Assembly (NCBI RefSeq): GCF_000225505.1
Contig: NZ_BACI01000045.1
Location: 44,138 to 108,137, forward strand
DNA length: 64,000 bases
Direction of reading: 5' to 3'
Source of the DNA: Gordonia alkanivorans NBRC 16433
Lineage (GTDB): Bacteria; Actinomycetota; Actinomycetes; Mycobacteriales; Mycobacteriaceae
Below the pieces are notes generated by a model that was given only the letters and a program-made list of their open reading frames with translations, did no database searches and was not told the DNA's origin. Shown piece after piece: positions 8,098 to 15,718 of the stretch (position 1 is the stretch's first letter; each line of letters opens with the position of its first letter). A program made the translations under genes and the position numbers.

Positions 8098-9660
8098 TCA
8101 GGCGATGGTGTATCTACGCTCGTCCAGACCGGTCGCGCCATCGGGCGCGGGGGACTGATACCGCTCGACCTGTGGGCGCCCCTGTTTGTCGATCGCACGG
8201 CACGTGACCGTGTGGTCGCCTTTGTCCGCTTGCCACACGAACTTCCACTGACGCCAGGTGTCGACGCTGTACTCGGTCGCCAGTTCCGCGAGCTGCCACG
8301 GCCCGTCGTCGATCCGGACCTCGACGCGCTCGACGCCGATGTGCTGCGCCCACGCCGTTCCGGCGATGACGACCTCACCCGCAGGATGTGAGGTACCCCG
8401 GGCCGGGCGGTCGATCCGTGAGGCCAGCTTGATGGGTCCGAGCGCGGACCATCCGCGATCGGTCCAGTACGCCCTGGCCTCGGAGAACCTGGTGATCTCC
8501 CAGTCGACCACCCACTTGGTCGCCGACACGTACCCGTACAGACCGGGAACCACCTGACGGACCGGATACCCGTGTTCGATGGGTAGCGGCCCGCCGTTCA
8601 TACCGACCGCCAGCAGGGCGTCGCGACCATCGGTGATGTCCGAAATCGGTGTGCCACAGGTCCATCCGTCGACACTGGTGGAGAGCAGCATGTCCGCTCC
8701 GGGCCGCACTCCGGCGAGATCGAGGACCATCTGCATCGGCACGCCGAGCCATCGCGCGTTGCCGATCAGGTCTCCCCCGACGTCGTTGGACACGCACGCG
8801 AGTGTCACGAGCCGTTCGGTCATCGGCATCGCCAGCAGGTCGTCCCAGGCGAGCGTCACCTCCCTGTCGACTTCGCCGTGTATCCGCAGTCGCCATTCGA
8901 CGGTGGTGAGCGTCGGCACCTGGAGCGCGGTGTCGATGCGGTAGAAGTCGTCGTTGCCGGTGATGAAAGACGTTGCGCCGGAGAGGTCGATCTCGGTACC
9001 CGGCGGGATCGGCGGTGCCGGGTCGACGGGCTTCGGCAGCAGGATCCGCGCACGGTCGGCCAGCGTGCTCGCGGTGTCGGCGAGCATGCGACGGCCGATG
9101 ACGCCGATCGCGACGGCCGCCACGGCAACGCCACCCGCCGCGAGGACGAACCGGCGCGAGATCGGTTGGTGGACGCGATCTTCCGCATCACCATCCTCGA
9201 CCGGCGGCGGCTCGTCGTCGAGCTGTGCCAGCAGCAGCCTCAGTACGACGATGCCCACGACCCCGGCGAGGACCGACGGCAGCGCATACGTCCACGTAGC
9301 GCCCGGCCGGTTCACCGCCGCCAGCACTCCGACGGCAGCGAAGACCGCGATGATCGCGGAACCGAGCGGTGGACGCCGCCGCTCGAGGTACCCGCAGGCG
9401 CCGGCGATCACGGCGATGATGATGCCCATCCCGACGAAGAGGGCGACCTTGTCGGCGATGCCGAAGGTCTGGATGGCCCATTCCCGGACCGCCTCGGGCG
9501 AGTGGTCGACCACCGACGAGCCGACCGCGAAGTACGGGGACGCGTCCGGCGACACCGGGACCGCGGCGATCTCCCCGGCCGCCAGTCCGGCACCCACCGC
9601 GACGATCCCCGCCAGCCACGGGGCCGCGGTGTGCGCACGAGGGGTCGACGAGAAGGTCAC
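8098..9660 (-). CDS. Membrane-anchored sulfite-oxidase-family molybdopterin oxidoreductase
   Basis: A 520-residue protein in two parts. Residues 12-145 hold about four membrane helices, and residues 168-195 contain an RR-x-F-V-L-A-A-G-G twin-arginine-like segment that probably acts as another anchor. From about 215 to the end is a sulfite-oxidase-type molybdopterin domain. Cys289, in LVTLACVSNDVGGDLIGNA, is the expected molybdenum ligand, followed by WLGVPMQMVLDLAGVRPGAD and a C-terminal dimerisation domain with WAQHIGVERVEVRIDDGPW. Mycobacterial Rv0218 appears to have the same design. The electron donor substrate is unknown. The start is GTG with only a weak ribosome site. Confidence 0.88.
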   Translation of the reverse strand: MTFSSTPRAHTAAPWLAGIVAVGAGLAAGEIAAVPVSPDASPYFAVGSSVVDHSPEAVREWAIQTFGIADKVALFVGMGIIIAVIAGACGYLERRRPPLGSAIIAVFAAVGVLAAVNRPGATWTYALPSVLAGVVGIVVLRLLLAQLDDEPPPVEDGDAEDRVHQPISRRFVLAAGGVAVAAVAIGVIGRRMLADTASTLADRARILLPKPVDPAPPIPPGTEIDLSGATSFITGNDDFYRIDTALQVPTLTTVEWRLRIHGEVDREVTLAWDDLLAMPMTERLVTLACVSNDVGGDLIGNARWLGVPMQMVLDLAGVRPGADMLLSTSVDGWTCGTPISDITDGRDALLAVGMNGGPLPIEHGYPVRQVVPGLYGYVSATKWVVDWEITRFSEARAYWTDRGWSALGPIKLASRIDRPARGTSHPAGEVVIAGTAWAQHIGVERVEVRIDDGPWQLAELATEYSVDTWRQWKFVWQADKGDHTVTCRAIDKQGRPQVERYQSPAPDGATGLDERRYTIA

Positions 9661-9792
9661 ACTTCTTGATACCGGAGTTCGGGCACGTGGCGGCGGGTCG
9701 CGGCCGAAGGCCCGCCGTTCATCCGACGATCAATCGGCTGACCTGCTGATTCGGTGCGAACACTAAGGTGTCCCGATGAATGGACGCCAAGA

Positions 9793-9808
9793 CTAGAACA
9801 GGTTCTAG
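9793..9808. promoter_or_regulatory. KstR-type operator upstream of flavoprotein gene
   Basis: CTAGAACAGGTTCTAG is a perfect 7-bp inverted repeat with a 2-bp centre. Its inner 14 bp (9794-9807) fit the published KstR consensus TnnAACnnGTTnnA at every fixed base. It lies 23 bp before the ATG at 9830, a normal place for a TetR-type repressor site. KstR controls steroid ring degradation genes in mycobacteria and Rhodococcus; the kstR gene is not in this window. Confidence 0.75.
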
Positions 9809-9829
9809 TTAGTCCGCTAATCTGGCCGC

Positions 9830-11305
9830 ATGGCTACCAGTACCGAGATCCCGGAGACCGTCGCCCTCGAATCGGTGACCGAATTCTCCGACGAGGTCGA
9901 CGTCGTCGTGATCGGATTCGGCATCGCGGGCGGATGCGCCGCGGCAGAGGCCGCCGCGAACGGGGCGCGCGTCCTGCTCATCGAACGTGCCGCCGCGGCC
10001 GGCGGCACCACCTCACTGTCGGGAGGCTTCTTCTATCTCGGTGGCGGCACCGCCGTCCAGAAGGCGACGGGTCAGGACGACTCGCCCGAGGAGATGGAGA
10101 AGTACCTGACCGCGGTGTCCATCGACCCCGAGGCCGACAAGATCCACGCGTACTGCGTCGACAGCGTCGACCACTTCAACTGGCTCGAGGGGCTGGGCTT
10201 CACCTTCGAGCGCAGCTTCTACCCGGAGAAAGCCGTCATCCAACCGGGCACCGAAGGCCTGATGTACACCGGCAACGAGAAGGTCTGGCCGTTCAAGGAC
10301 CAGGCCGTCCCCGCCCCGCGCGGTCACAAGGTGCCGGTTCCCGGCGAGACCGGTGGCGCCTCGCTGGTCATCGATTTGCTGGTCAAGCGTCTCGGCGAGC
10401 TCGGCGTCGAAGTACGGTATGAAACCGGCGCCCGGCAGCTCGTCGTCGACTCCGACGGAACGGTCGCCGGAGTGACCTGGAAGAGGCCCGGCGAGGAGGG
10501 CGTCATCCGCGCCACCTCGGTGATCATCGCCGCCGGCGGCTTCGTGATGAACCCCGAGATGGTCGCCGAGCACACGCCGCACCTCGCCGAGAAGCCGTTC
10601 GTCCTGGGCAACACCTACGACGACGGCCTCGGACTCCGCATGGGCCGCTCGGTCGGCGCCGAACTGAAGTACATGGACAAGGCGTTCATCACCGCCCCGA
10701 TCTACCCGCCGGCCAGCATGGTCATGGGCGTCATCGTCAACAAGTTCGGCGAGCGATTCGTCACCGAGGACTCGTACCACGCCCGCACCTCGGGATTCAT
10801 TCTGGAACAACCGGATTCGACGGCATACCTCATCGTCGACGAATCGCACATGAATCAGGAGCACAATTACCTGATCAAGTTCATCGACGGTTACGAATCC
10901 ATCGCGGAGATGGAAGCCGCACTCGGCATCCCCGAGGGCAATCTGCAGCAAACGATGGCGCGGTACAACGAGAACGCCGCGAAGAAGGAGGATCCCGACT
11001 TCCACAAGGCGGCCGAGTTCCTCGAACCCCAGGACAAGGGCCCCTGGGCCGTCTACGACCTCTCACTGGGTAAGGCGGTGTACGCCGGTTTCACCATGGG
11101 CGGCATGGCGACCTCGCTCGACGGCGAGGTGCTCGACGAGTCGGGGTCGGTCATCAAGGGCCTGTACGCCGCGGGCGCGAGCGCCACCAACATCGCGCAA
11201 GACTGCAAGGGGTATTGCAGCGGAACTCAATTGGGCGAGGGATCGTACTTCGGTCGCCGCGCCGGTCGTCACGCCGCGGCGAAGGTGACCTCGCGTGTGA
11301 GCTGA
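9830..11305 (+). CDS. FAD-dependent dehydrogenase of the KstD/fumarate-reductase superfamily
   Basis: A 491-residue single-domain flavoprotein. VVVIGFGIAGGCAAAEAAANG near residue 27 is the FAD dinucleotide loop, followed by ERAAAAGGTTSLSGG, and the C-terminal FAD motif is GLYAAGASATNIAQDCKGY. The middle holds the cap domain typical of 3-ketosteroid dehydrogenases and fumarate reductases. Together with the KstR-type operator 23 bp upstream, this supports a role in steroid oxidation, but the family is broad and the sequence is not a close match to classical KstD1. A Delta1- or Delta4-dehydrogenase activity would be a guess. It is a monocistronic gene followed by a structured intergenic region. 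Confidence 0.75.
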   Translation: MATSTEIPETVALESVTEFSDEVDVVVIGFGIAGGCAAAEAAANGARVLLIERAAAAGGTTSLSGGFFYLGGGTAVQKATGQDDSPEEMEKYLTAVSIDPEADKIHAYCVDSVDHFNWLEGLGFTFERSFYPEKAVIQPGTEGLMYTGNEKVWPFKDQAVPAPRGHKVPVPGETGGASLVIDLLVKRLGELGVEVRYETGARQLVVDSDGTVAGVTWKRPGEEGVIRATSVIIAAGGFVMNPEMVAEHTPHLAEKPFVLGNTYDDGLGLRMGRSVGAELKYMDKAFITAPIYPPASMVMGVIVNKFGERFVTEDSYHARTSGFILEQPDSTAYLIVDESHMNQEHNYLIKFIDGYESIAEMEAALGIPEGNLQQTMARYNENAAKKEDPDFHKAAEFLEPQDKGPWAVYDLSLGKAVYAGFTMGGMATSLDGEVLDESGSVIKGLYAAGASATNIAQDCKGYCSGTQLGEGSYFGRRAGRHAAAKVTSRVS

Positions 11306-11323
11306 AGTACCCACTCACTGAAG

Positions 11324-11408
11324 ACCGCCCCTGAGAGACACCCTGTGGAGCGGGGCCGACGACACTATGTCGCCGGCGCCTCTCTGGAGAGTTGCTCTCA
11401 GGGGCGGT
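11324..11408. terminator. Long stem-loop between convergent genes
   Basis: ACCGCCCCTGAGAG (11324-11337) pairs perfectly with CTCTCAGGGGCGGT (11395-11408). The 57-nt loop holds a second hairpin made of GCCGACGACA and TGTCGCCGGC arms. It sits between the stop codons of the flavoprotein (11305) and copA (11440), so it probably terminates both transcripts, though its nested structure is unusual for a plain terminator. Confidence 0.6.
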
Positions 11409-11443
11409 TCTCAGTTGGGCGTGTTTTCCGGGGCGGTTCTCAG
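11401..11443. repeat. Direct repeat of GGGGCGGTTCTCAG
   Basis: The 14-mer occurs at 11401-11414 and again at 11430-11443, a 29-bp period. The first copy overlaps the right arm of the hairpin at 11324-11408 and the second copy runs over the last codon and stop of copA. Confidence 0.7.
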
Positions 11444-13764
11444 CGGGTCGGGGAGAACCGGCGCAACCGCAGGCTGTTTCCCACGACGAACACCGAGGAG
11501 AGTGCCATCGCAGCCCCGGCGATCATCGGATTCAGCATTCCGGCGGCCGCCAACGGGATCGCGGCGACGTTGTAACCGAAGGCCCAGAACAGGTTTCCCT
11601 TGATCGTGCCGAGGGTTCGACGCGCCAGTCTGATGGCGTCGGCGACCACGCGTAGGTCACCGCTCACAACCGTGAGGTCGCTGGCCGCCATCGCAACGTC
11701 GGTGCCGGTGCCCATGGCGAGACCGAGGTCCGCCTGCGCCAGTGCCGCGGCGTCGTTGATGCCGTCGCCGACCATCGCCACCACGCGGCCCTGCTCCTGG
11801 AGTTCGGCGATCACCTCGAGCTTGCGCTGCGGGCTGACACCCGCGGTCACGTCGTCGATCCCGACCTCGTCGGCCACTGCGCGGGCCGCACCCTCGTTGT
11901 CGCCGGTGAGCAGCTTCGGCGTGAGACCCAGGCGCCGGAACTCGGCGATGGCCTCTGCCGACGACTCCTTGATCCGGTCGGCCACCGCGATCACGCCGAC
12001 CGGAACCGGTTCGGACGCATCCTCTTTCGTATCCCCGACAAGCACGACGACCGCTGTCGCGCCACCCGACTCGGCGGTCGACACCGCGGTCGCGAGGTCG
12101 GCGGGTATCTGTACGGTCACCTTGCTGGGCGAGAGGACCCGGACTCGCCTGTCTCCCACGGTGCCGGCAACACCGGCACCTTGCGTGGACACGAAATCCC
12201 GGGCCTTCTCCGACACGTGCTCACGCCCCGCGTCGACGACGGCGCGTCCGATCGGGTGCTCCGACCCGGCCTCCACTGCCGCCGCCCACGCGAGGACCTG
12301 CGACTCGTCCCTACCGGCGGCCGCGGTCACCGTCGACACCGACATGTCGCCGGTGGTGACGGTGCCGGTCTTGTCCAGCACGATGGTGTCGACGCGCCGG
12401 GTCGACTCCAGCACCTCGGGCCCCTTCAGCAGGATGCCCAGCTGTGCGCCGCGGCCCGTGCCGACCATCAGAGCGGTCGGAGTGGCGAGCCCGAGCGCAC
12501 ACGGGCAGGCGATGATGAGGACCGCCACCGCCGCGGTGAAGGCGAAGGTCACGTCACCGCCTGCGAAGTCATCCAACGACGCCGCACCCAGCCAGAAGCC
12601 CAGCGTGGCAACGGAGATCGCGATCACCGCGGGCACGAACACCGAGGAGATGCGGTCGGCCAGACGCTGCGCGTCGGCCTTGCCCTCCTGCGCGGCGGCG
12701 ACCATGCGTGCCATCTGCGAGAGCGCGGTGTCGGAACCCACCGCGGTCGCCCGGACGACGAGCAGTCCGCTGGTGTTGACGGTGGCGCCGATGACCGCAT
12801 CACCCGCGGTCACCTCGACCGGGATCGATTCCCCGGACACCATCGACGCGTCGATTGCCGAAGCACCCTCGATCACGACGCCGTCGGTCGCGATCTTCTC
12901 TCCCGGCCGCACGACGAACTCGTCGCCGACGACCAACTGGCCGATGGGAATTCGGGTCTCGACGCCGCTCTCTGAATCCTGGGCCCGCTCGCTTCGCTCC
13001 CGGCGCCCGCGGACCACGACATCCTTGGCCCCGAGGTCCATGAGTGCACGTAGTGCATCACCGGCGCGCCGCTTGGATCGCTTCTCGAAGTAGCGACCCG
13101 CCAGCAGGAAGGTCGTGACGGCCGCGGCCGCCTCGAGGTAGATGTGCGATGCCCCATCGGTTCGTTGGGGCAGCAGGTCGAATCCGTGGGTGAGGCCGGG
13201 CGTACCGGCCGTGCCGAGGAAGAGGGCGTACAGCGACCAGCCGAACGCGGCGAGCGTGCCGACCGACACGAGCGTGTCCATCGTGGTCGCGCCGTGCCGC
13301 AGGTTGATCCAGGCCGCGCGGTGGAACGGGTAGGCGCCCCACACGACCACCGGCGCGGCCAGCGTCAGGGACAGCCACTGCCAGTAGGTGAACTGCCAGG
13401 CCGGGATCATCGCCAGCGCGATCACCGGGACCGACAGCACCGCCGACACGATCAGCCGCTGCCGAAGCGCGTCGAGTTCCGGATCTGCGGTCGGTGCGGT
13501 GTCGGTCGTGTCCGCTTCCGACCCGGTCGGCGGGTCGGGCAGGATCGGCGCGGCGTCGTAACCGGCGGCCCGGACCACCTCGATGAGGTCGTCGGCGGCG
13601 AGACCGGTGGGGACCTCGACGTGGGCGCGTTCGGTCGCGTAGTTCACCGAGGCGGTCACGCCGTCGAGTTTGTTGAGTTTTCGCTCGATGCGGTTCGCAC
13701 ACGACGCGCAGGTCATGCCGGAGATGTCGAGGTCGACCAGTTGCAGGCCAGGACTCGCGGACAT
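11440..13764 (-). CDS. copA: Copper-exporting P1B-type ATPase
   Basis: A 774-residue transporter that pumps Cu(I) out of the cytoplasm. One N-terminal heavy-metal domain has GMTCASC with Cys19 and Cys22. Eight membrane helices follow the P1B pattern, with CPCALGLATP as the metal-binding helix. Other catalytic parts are the phosphorylation motif DKTGT, the HPIG motif and the hinge GDGINDAAAL. The start at 13764 overlaps the stop of the small upstream gene by one base (TGATG). Around 12950-13015 the actuator-domain region carries an extra Arg/Glu/Ser-rich peptide of about a dozen residues that CopA proteins usually lack. It is the last gene of the csoR operon and so probably copper-induced. Confidence 0.95.
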   Translation of the reverse strand: MSASPGLQLVDLDISGMTCASCANRIERKLNKLDGVTASVNYATERAHVEVPTGLAADDLIEVVRAAGYDAAPILPDPPTGSEADTTDTAPTADPELDALRQRLIVSAVLSVPVIALAMIPAWQFTYWQWLSLTLAAPVVVWGAYPFHRAAWINLRHGATTMDTLVSVGTLAAFGWSLYALFLGTAGTPGLTHGFDLLPQRTDGASHIYLEAAAAVTTFLLAGRYFEKRSKRRAGDALRALMDLGAKDVVVRGRRERSERAQDSESGVETRIPIGQLVVGDEFVVRPGEKIATDGVVIEGASAIDASMVSGESIPVEVTAGDAVIGATVNTSGLLVVRATAVGSDTALSQMARMVAAAQEGKADAQRLADRISSVFVPAVIAISVATLGFWLGAASLDDFAGGDVTFAFTAAVAVLIIACPCALGLATPTALMVGTGRGAQLGILLKGPEVLESTRRVDTIVLDKTGTVTTGDMSVSTVTAAAGRDESQVLAWAAAVEAGSEHPIGRAVVDAGREHVSEKARDFVSTQGAGVAGTVGDRRVRVLSPSKVTVQIPADLATAVSTAESGGATAVVVLVGDTKEDASEPVPVGVIAVADRIKESSAEAIAEFRRLGLTPKLLTGDNEGAARAVADEVGIDDVTAGVSPQRKLEVIAELQEQGRVVAMVGDGINDAAALAQADLGLAMGTGTDVAMAASDLTVVSGDLRVVADAIRLARRTLGTIKGNLFWAFGYNVAAIPLAAAGMLNPMIAGAAMALSSVFVVGNSLRLRRFSPTR

Positions 13765-13988
13765 CAGTGGTCGCCTCCATTCGTCACGTCGCCGTGATCG
13801 GTGTCGGTGTGTGTCGTGTCGCCTCGTGGGCTGGAGTCGGGAACGGTCGTCTCTACGACGCCGTGCGAGGGTGCGTCGTGGGTGACCGGCTCGGGTTGCG
13901 GTCCCCATGCCCGGCCGACACCGAAGGCGATCGCGAAAGCGGCGATCAGCGCGACGACGTAGGCCAGAGGACCCGTGGGGATGCTCAT
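13764..13988 (-). CDS. Small single-pass membrane protein of the copper operon
   Basis: A 74-residue protein: one hydrophobic helix at residues 7-26 (GPLAYVVALIAAFAIAFGVG) and a polar tail with six histidines but no cysteine, rich in Asp, Thr and Gly near the end. The ATG at 13988 starts one base before the copZ stop region, and its stop shares a base with the copA start, so it is translationally locked into the operon. A metal-buffering or CopA-accessory role is inferred only from location and the His-rich tail. I do not recognise a named family. Confidence 0.8.
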   Translation of the reverse strand: MSIPTGPLAYVVALIAAFAIAFGVGRAWGPQPEPVTHDAPSHGVVETTVPDSSPRGDTTHTDTDHGDVTNGGDH

Positions 13989-13989
13989 G

Positions 13990-14196
13990 TCAGACCAGTG
14001 AATACCCGGCTTCGGCGACCGCTCCGGCGATCTCCTCGCGCGGGATCTCACGATCGGCGACGACGCGCACGGCTCCGTTCTCGAGGGTGACGTCGACGCT
14101 GGTCACGCCGGCGATCTCCTCGATCTCCTCGCGGACGGAGGCGACGCAGTGGCCGCAGGTCATGCCGGTGACGGTGTAGTTGCTGGTGGTGCTCAT
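13990..14196 (-). CDS. copZ: Copper chaperone, heavy-metal-associated domain protein
   Basis: A 68-residue ferredoxin-like HMA domain with GMTCGHC; Cys14 and Cys17 bind Cu(I) for delivery to CopA. The rest (VASVREEIEEIAGVTSVDVTLE and the final AVAEAGYSLV) follows the fold closely. The ATG at 14196 has an AGAGG upstream. It lies 47 bp downstream of csoR and just before the small membrane gene. Confidence 0.95.
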   Translation of the reverse strand: MSTTSNYTVTGMTCGHCVASVREEIEEIAGVTSVDVTLENGAVRVVADREIPREEIAGAVAEAGYSLV

Positions 14197-14243
14197 CCGT
14201 ACTCCTCTGGTTGAAGTCTCGTGGGTGTGGCCGGTCGTCGACG

Positions 14244-14537
14244 TCAGGACTTCACGAGCCGCGCGATCGCGGCCATGGCCTCGTCGACCTTCTCCTTGCC
14301 GGCCGCGTCGCTCTCCTGCGCGGCGCGCACGACGCAGTGGGCCATGTGCTCCTCGAGCAGACCCAGGCTGACCGCCTGCAGTGCCTTGGTCATGGCCGAC
14401 ACCTGGGTGAGGATGTCGATGCAGTACGAGTCCTCTTCGACCATGCGCTGCAGCCCACGTGCCTGACCCTCGATGCGGCGGAGTCGCTTGAGGTAGTCGT
14501 CCTTGCGGCCGATGTAGCCGTGCTGGTGCTCGTCCAT
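14244..14537 (-). CDS. csoR: Copper-sensing transcriptional repressor
   Basis: A 97-residue all-helical protein of the CsoR/RcnR family. The Cu(I) ligands are Cys39, His64 and Cys68, with the same 25- and 4-residue spacing as Mycobacterium tuberculosis CsoR (Cys36, His61, Cys65). RLRRIEGQARGLQRMVEED is the DNA-binding helix signature. It is first in the operon csoR-copZ-small protein-copA, the expected arrangement for autoregulated copper detoxification, and its own operator lies 21 bp upstream. Confidence 0.95.
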   Translation of the reverse strand: MDEHQHGYIGRKDDYLKRLRRIEGQARGLQRMVEEDSYCIDILTQVSAMTKALQAVSLGLLEEHMAHCVVRAAQESDAAGKEKVDEAMAAIARLVKS

Positions 14538-14557
14538 GTCGCTCCTGTTGTGACGGG

Positions 14558-14572
14558 TACCCCTCAGGGGTA
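14558..14572. promoter_or_regulatory. CsoR operator and promoter of the copper operon
   Basis: TACCCCTCAGGGGTA is a 6-bp inverted repeat around TCA, matching the GC-rich pseudo-palindromes bound by CsoR. It lies 21 bp upstream of csoR. On the minus strand a TTGAAC lies about 19 bp before a CATACC that overlaps the box, a plausible promoter that repressor binding would block. A second related half, TACCCCCTACCGTA, occurs near 14610. Confidence 0.8.
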
Positions 14573-14707
14573 TGCCTCACCAGGTATACCAGCGTTCAAC
14601 CGTCGACGGTACCCCCCTACCGTATGTGATCTCGATCGGCGGCCGTCGAGCGCGAGCGCAACGCGTAACCCCGACACGGGCGCGTCGGGGTTCGGAGATC
14701 GCGGGAG

Positions 14708-15553
14708 CTACGGCCGCAATGCGGCGGCGAGGCGCGCCAGAGCTACGGCGACGTCGTCGAGGGCCGCGCTGATCTCGGCGCGACGTGCGGCTTCGGCTGC
14801 GGAAACCGGCTCCGAGGAATGGTCGGCAACCTCTGCCTGCGCATCCGGGACAACCCCGGGCGGGACAGCTGCGCCCGCCGGAGAAGCGGCCTGCGGCACC
14901 ACCGGACCGGGTTGCGCCGGGCCGGAAACGTCTCGGCCCGGCGCGACGGACCGGTGGCGTCGGCCGTGGTAGTCCTCGGCGGCGATCGGTTCGGCGTTCG
15001 TCGACCGGCGGCCGCCGCGGTATCCCGACTCAGGCGTGGGTTCGGGCTCGGCCCTGTGGGCCGACTCGGGAGCAGGTGCCCCGGCCGGGGGAAGCGGTGC
15101 GGGCGGCTGATGCGAGTCCGGCAACCGGTGCGACCCCATCCGCTGCGGATGCGGGGCCGGCGGCTGCGACCCCGTCCGGTCGGGACCGGGAGCAGGGCGT
15201 TGATGATGACCGGTTCCGGCACCGGACATCACCGACGGGGCGTGCCCGTTCGAATGCGCATAGAAATGGGGTCCGCCGTGGCCGACGAAGAAGACGCAGC
15301 CGACGCCTTCCGGCGATGGGACCGGGCACGGGTTGCGTTCGATGAGGGACTGGGCGCGATCGTCGAAGTCGTTCCACTCGAGCCAGAGGCGGCGGTCGTG
15401 CCGCGGGTGGGTGCTCGCATCGGTCGCGTGGTTCCCGCGATGGCCGATCGCGAGACGGCACTGCAACAACCAATCGGAGTCACCCGACAGTCCCAGCGCC
15501 GCCCGTTCGGTCGGCCGGCACACCACCGTCGACCAACAGCCTTCGCCGTTCAT
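14708..15553 (-). CDS. Hypothetical protein with paired Cys/GHxGxH motifs and a proline-rich tail
   Basis: A 281-residue protein that I do not recognise. The first 105 residues are ordered and contain two related motifs, LQCRLAIGHRGNH near residue 30 and GCVFFVGHGGPHFY near residue 85, each a Cys about seven residues before G-H-x-G-x-H, plus two more Cys near the N-terminus. They look like a duplicated metal-binding unit. WLEWNDFDDRAQSLIERNPC lies between them. Residues 115-235 are Pro/Ala/His-rich low complexity, and the last 40 residues form an Ala-rich helix. No signal peptide. It stands alone between the copper operon and a hydrolase. Confidence 0.7.
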   Translation of the reverse strand: MNGEGCWSTVVCRPTERAALGLSGDSDWLLQCRLAIGHRGNHATDASTHPRHDRRLWLEWNDFDDRAQSLIERNPCPVPSPEGVGCVFFVGHGGPHFYAHSNGHAPSVMSGAGTGHHQRPAPGPDRTGSQPPAPHPQRMGSHRLPDSHQPPAPLPPAGAPAPESAHRAEPEPTPESGYRGGRRSTNAEPIAAEDYHGRRHRSVAPGRDVSGPAQPGPVVPQAASPAGAAVPPGVVPDAQAEVADHSSEPVSAAEAARRAEISAALDDVAVALARLAAALRP

Positions 15554-15718
15554 GCGGACTCCCCTTCATACCTGCAGTACTTCACGTCTACGCGCGCCAT
15601 CCAGCCATGCCACGCCGGTCTTCGCAGTGGTTCTCGAGTGTTCGTGCCGACCTCGGCTCGCCCCCCGGCAAGCGCCACGGCGTCCCCGGCGGCCGCGGTG
15701 CTGTGAAGATCCCGGGCG

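Noticed and set aside
11600..13093. An open frame of 497 codons opposite copA
   Set aside because: The product is Ala/Ser/Thr/Pro-rich, typical of an antisense frame of a high-GC gene, while copA has all P-type ATPase motifs.
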